Source: a bacterium
GTDB taxonomy: Bacteria > Gemmatimonadota > Gemmatimonadetes > Gemmatimonadales > Gemmatimonadaceae
Length of the DNA: 6,087 nucleotides
Direction: 5' to 3'
NCBI GenBank assembly: GCA_021802745.1
Contig: JAJZRK010000196.1
Location: 1-6,087 of the forward strand
Position 1 is the first letter of the stretch; each line of letters begins with the position of its first letter. The notes beneath the pieces were generated by a model. The model did no database searches. It had not been told where the DNA came from and worked only from the letters and a program-made list of their open reading frames with translations. The position numbers and the translations under genes were made by a program. Positions 5,384-6,087 of this stretch are shown piece by piece.

Positions 5384-6087
5384 GTCGTCCTCGCGACGTC
5401 GTACATCTCCGCGGCCATCGCAGCCACGCGCTCGGCCGCGCCGGGCGCCCCGAGCCGACGTCTCACCTCGGCCATGCCGTCGAGCATTCGGAGCCGCGCG
5501 GCACTCGTGCGATCGAAAAGCGGGTCGAGCGCGTCGGCCACCGCCGGCGTCGTAAAGGCATTCTGCACGAACTCCGGCGCCACCTCGCGACCGGCCACGA
5601 CATTCAGCAGTCCGATGTGCGGAATGCGCACGAGGCGCCGCGCGATTTCGTACGTGATCCGGCTCGTCTTGTACACGACGGCACACGGGCAGCCGGCGAC
5701 GGCGGCCTCCAGCGTCGTGGTGCCGCTCTTGCAGAGCGCCACATCGGCGGCGCGAAGCACATCGAACGACTGGGCGCGTACCATTGGGTACGGCAGCTGC
5801 GAGGCGTCCAGCTGAATGGTCGGCGCCACGCTCACCACGACCTCGAGTCCGGGACGCCGCCGCTGCAACTCACGCGCCACCGCTTCGAAGTCGCGCACGT
5901 GGCGCGCAATCTCCTGCGCCCGGCTTCCCGGAAAGAGCGCGAGCACCTCACGATCCGCCGGCAAGCCGAGGCGTTGCCTCGCCTCGTCCCGAGCGGGCAA
6001 CCCCTGCGCACGGTCGAGCAGCGGATGCCCCACGAAGGTCGTGTCGATGCCGGCGTCGCGCAGGAGAGGTTCCTCGAACGGCAGGAT
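5380..6087 (-). CDS. lpxB: Lipid A disaccharide synthase LpxB, C-terminal 235 residues (5' end outside window)
   Basis: LpxB is a family GT19 glycosyltransferase. It joins UDP-2,3-diacylglucosamine to lipid X at the inner membrane, giving the tetraacyl disaccharide 1-phosphate that LpxK uses. The window holds 235 codons plus the stop. With a usual length near 380, about 145 N-terminal residues are missing. The visible part opens with ILPFEEPLL and TFVGHPLLD (17-25), then has LFPGSRAQEI (51-60), KSGTTTLEAAV (120-130), VVYKTS (137-142) and NVVAGREVAPEFVQ (162-175), all typical of GT19 LpxB. The frame stays open through the right edge. An internal GTG at 6033 encodes the Val of VGHPL and is not a start. 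The TGA stop overlaps the next gene's GTG by 4 nt. Confidence 0.96.
   Translation of the reverse strand: MLPFEEPLLRDAGIDTTFVGHPLLDRAQGLPARDEARQRLGLPADREVLALFPGSRAQEIARHVRDFEAVARELQRRRPGLEVVVSVAPTIQLDASQLPYPMVRAQSFDVLRAADVALCKSGTTTLEAAVAGCPCAVVYKTSRITYEIARRLVRIPHIGLLNVVAGREVAPEFVQNAFTTPAVADALDPLFDRTSAARLRMLDGMAEVRRRLGAPGAAERVAAMAAEMYDVARTT
5388..5392 (-). promoter_or_regulatory. Ribosome binding site of the DUF374 acyltransferase gene
   Basis: GAGGA on the minus strand lies 4 nt before GTG 5383, inside the last codons of lpxB. Together with the GTGA overlap it supports the short 225-residue form over longer in-frame versions. Confidence 0.55.

Noticed and set aside
5382..5402. Repeated ACGTCGT words near the lpxB/acyltransferase junction.
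   Set aside because: The copies are short, contain common GC-rich codons, lie in coding sequence on both sides and form no longer pattern.
4013..5815. A 600-codon open frame on the plus strand opposite lpxB, the acyltransferase and lpxK.
   Set aside because: It runs antisense across three well-supported genes, is rich in Arg, Ser, Ala and Pro, and shows no domain. It is the stop-poor shadow expected opposite GC-rich genes.
6031..6033. GTG at 6033 as a start for a short LpxB.
   Set aside because: The frame continues to the window edge with typical LpxB sequence (PFEEPLL...TF before VGHPL), so this is an internal Val codon.

Overview
The window is GC-rich, roughly two thirds G+C, and reads as one contiguous block of seven genes, all on the minus strand. 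In transcription order (right to left) they are: the 3' part of lpxB, a DUF374-family acyltransferase, lpxK, a glutamate dehydrogenase gene (gdhA-like), rlmH, bshC, and the 5' end of murJ. The outer two genes run off the window. I see no tRNA, rRNA, CRISPR array, insertion sequence, phage gene or integration site, and no gene-free stretch longer than 156 bases.

The organism is a lipid A-making (diderm) bacterium that also carries a bacillithiol synthesis gene. Lipid A genes, bshC, high GC content and frequent GTG starts together suggest Gemmatimonadota. Acidobacteriota or another high-GC diderm phylum is possible. This is inferred from gene content and protein style, not from a database match.

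Right third (3703-6087): lpxB, the DUF374 acyltransferase and lpxK form a tightly coupled lipid A module. LpxB makes the tetraacyl disaccharide 1-phosphate and LpxK adds the 4'-phosphate. The acyltransferase between them is a good candidate for adding a further acyl chain. The genes overlap by 4 and 8 nt, and both downstream genes start with GTG behind a clear Shine-Dalgarno sequence.

Middle (1875-3663): gdhA follows lpxK after 39 nt, with a small hairpin in the gap. rlmH follows gdhA after 13 nt. These housekeeping genes (ammonia/glutamate metabolism and 23S rRNA methylation) have no obvious biochemical link to lipid A.

Left third (1-1874): after a 156-nt gap come bshC (last step of bacillithiol synthesis) and murJ (lipid II flippase), overlapping by 4 nt in a GTGA junction. 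The gap holds a strong short hairpin and a possible 22-codon leader ORF with two Cys codons whose stop overlaps the bshC start codon.

This is mainly a core housekeeping and envelope locus. I found no evidence for a wholly new system. The points most worth checking are the acyltransferase's role, a changed arginine in MurJ, the short form of LpxK and the bshC leader ORF.
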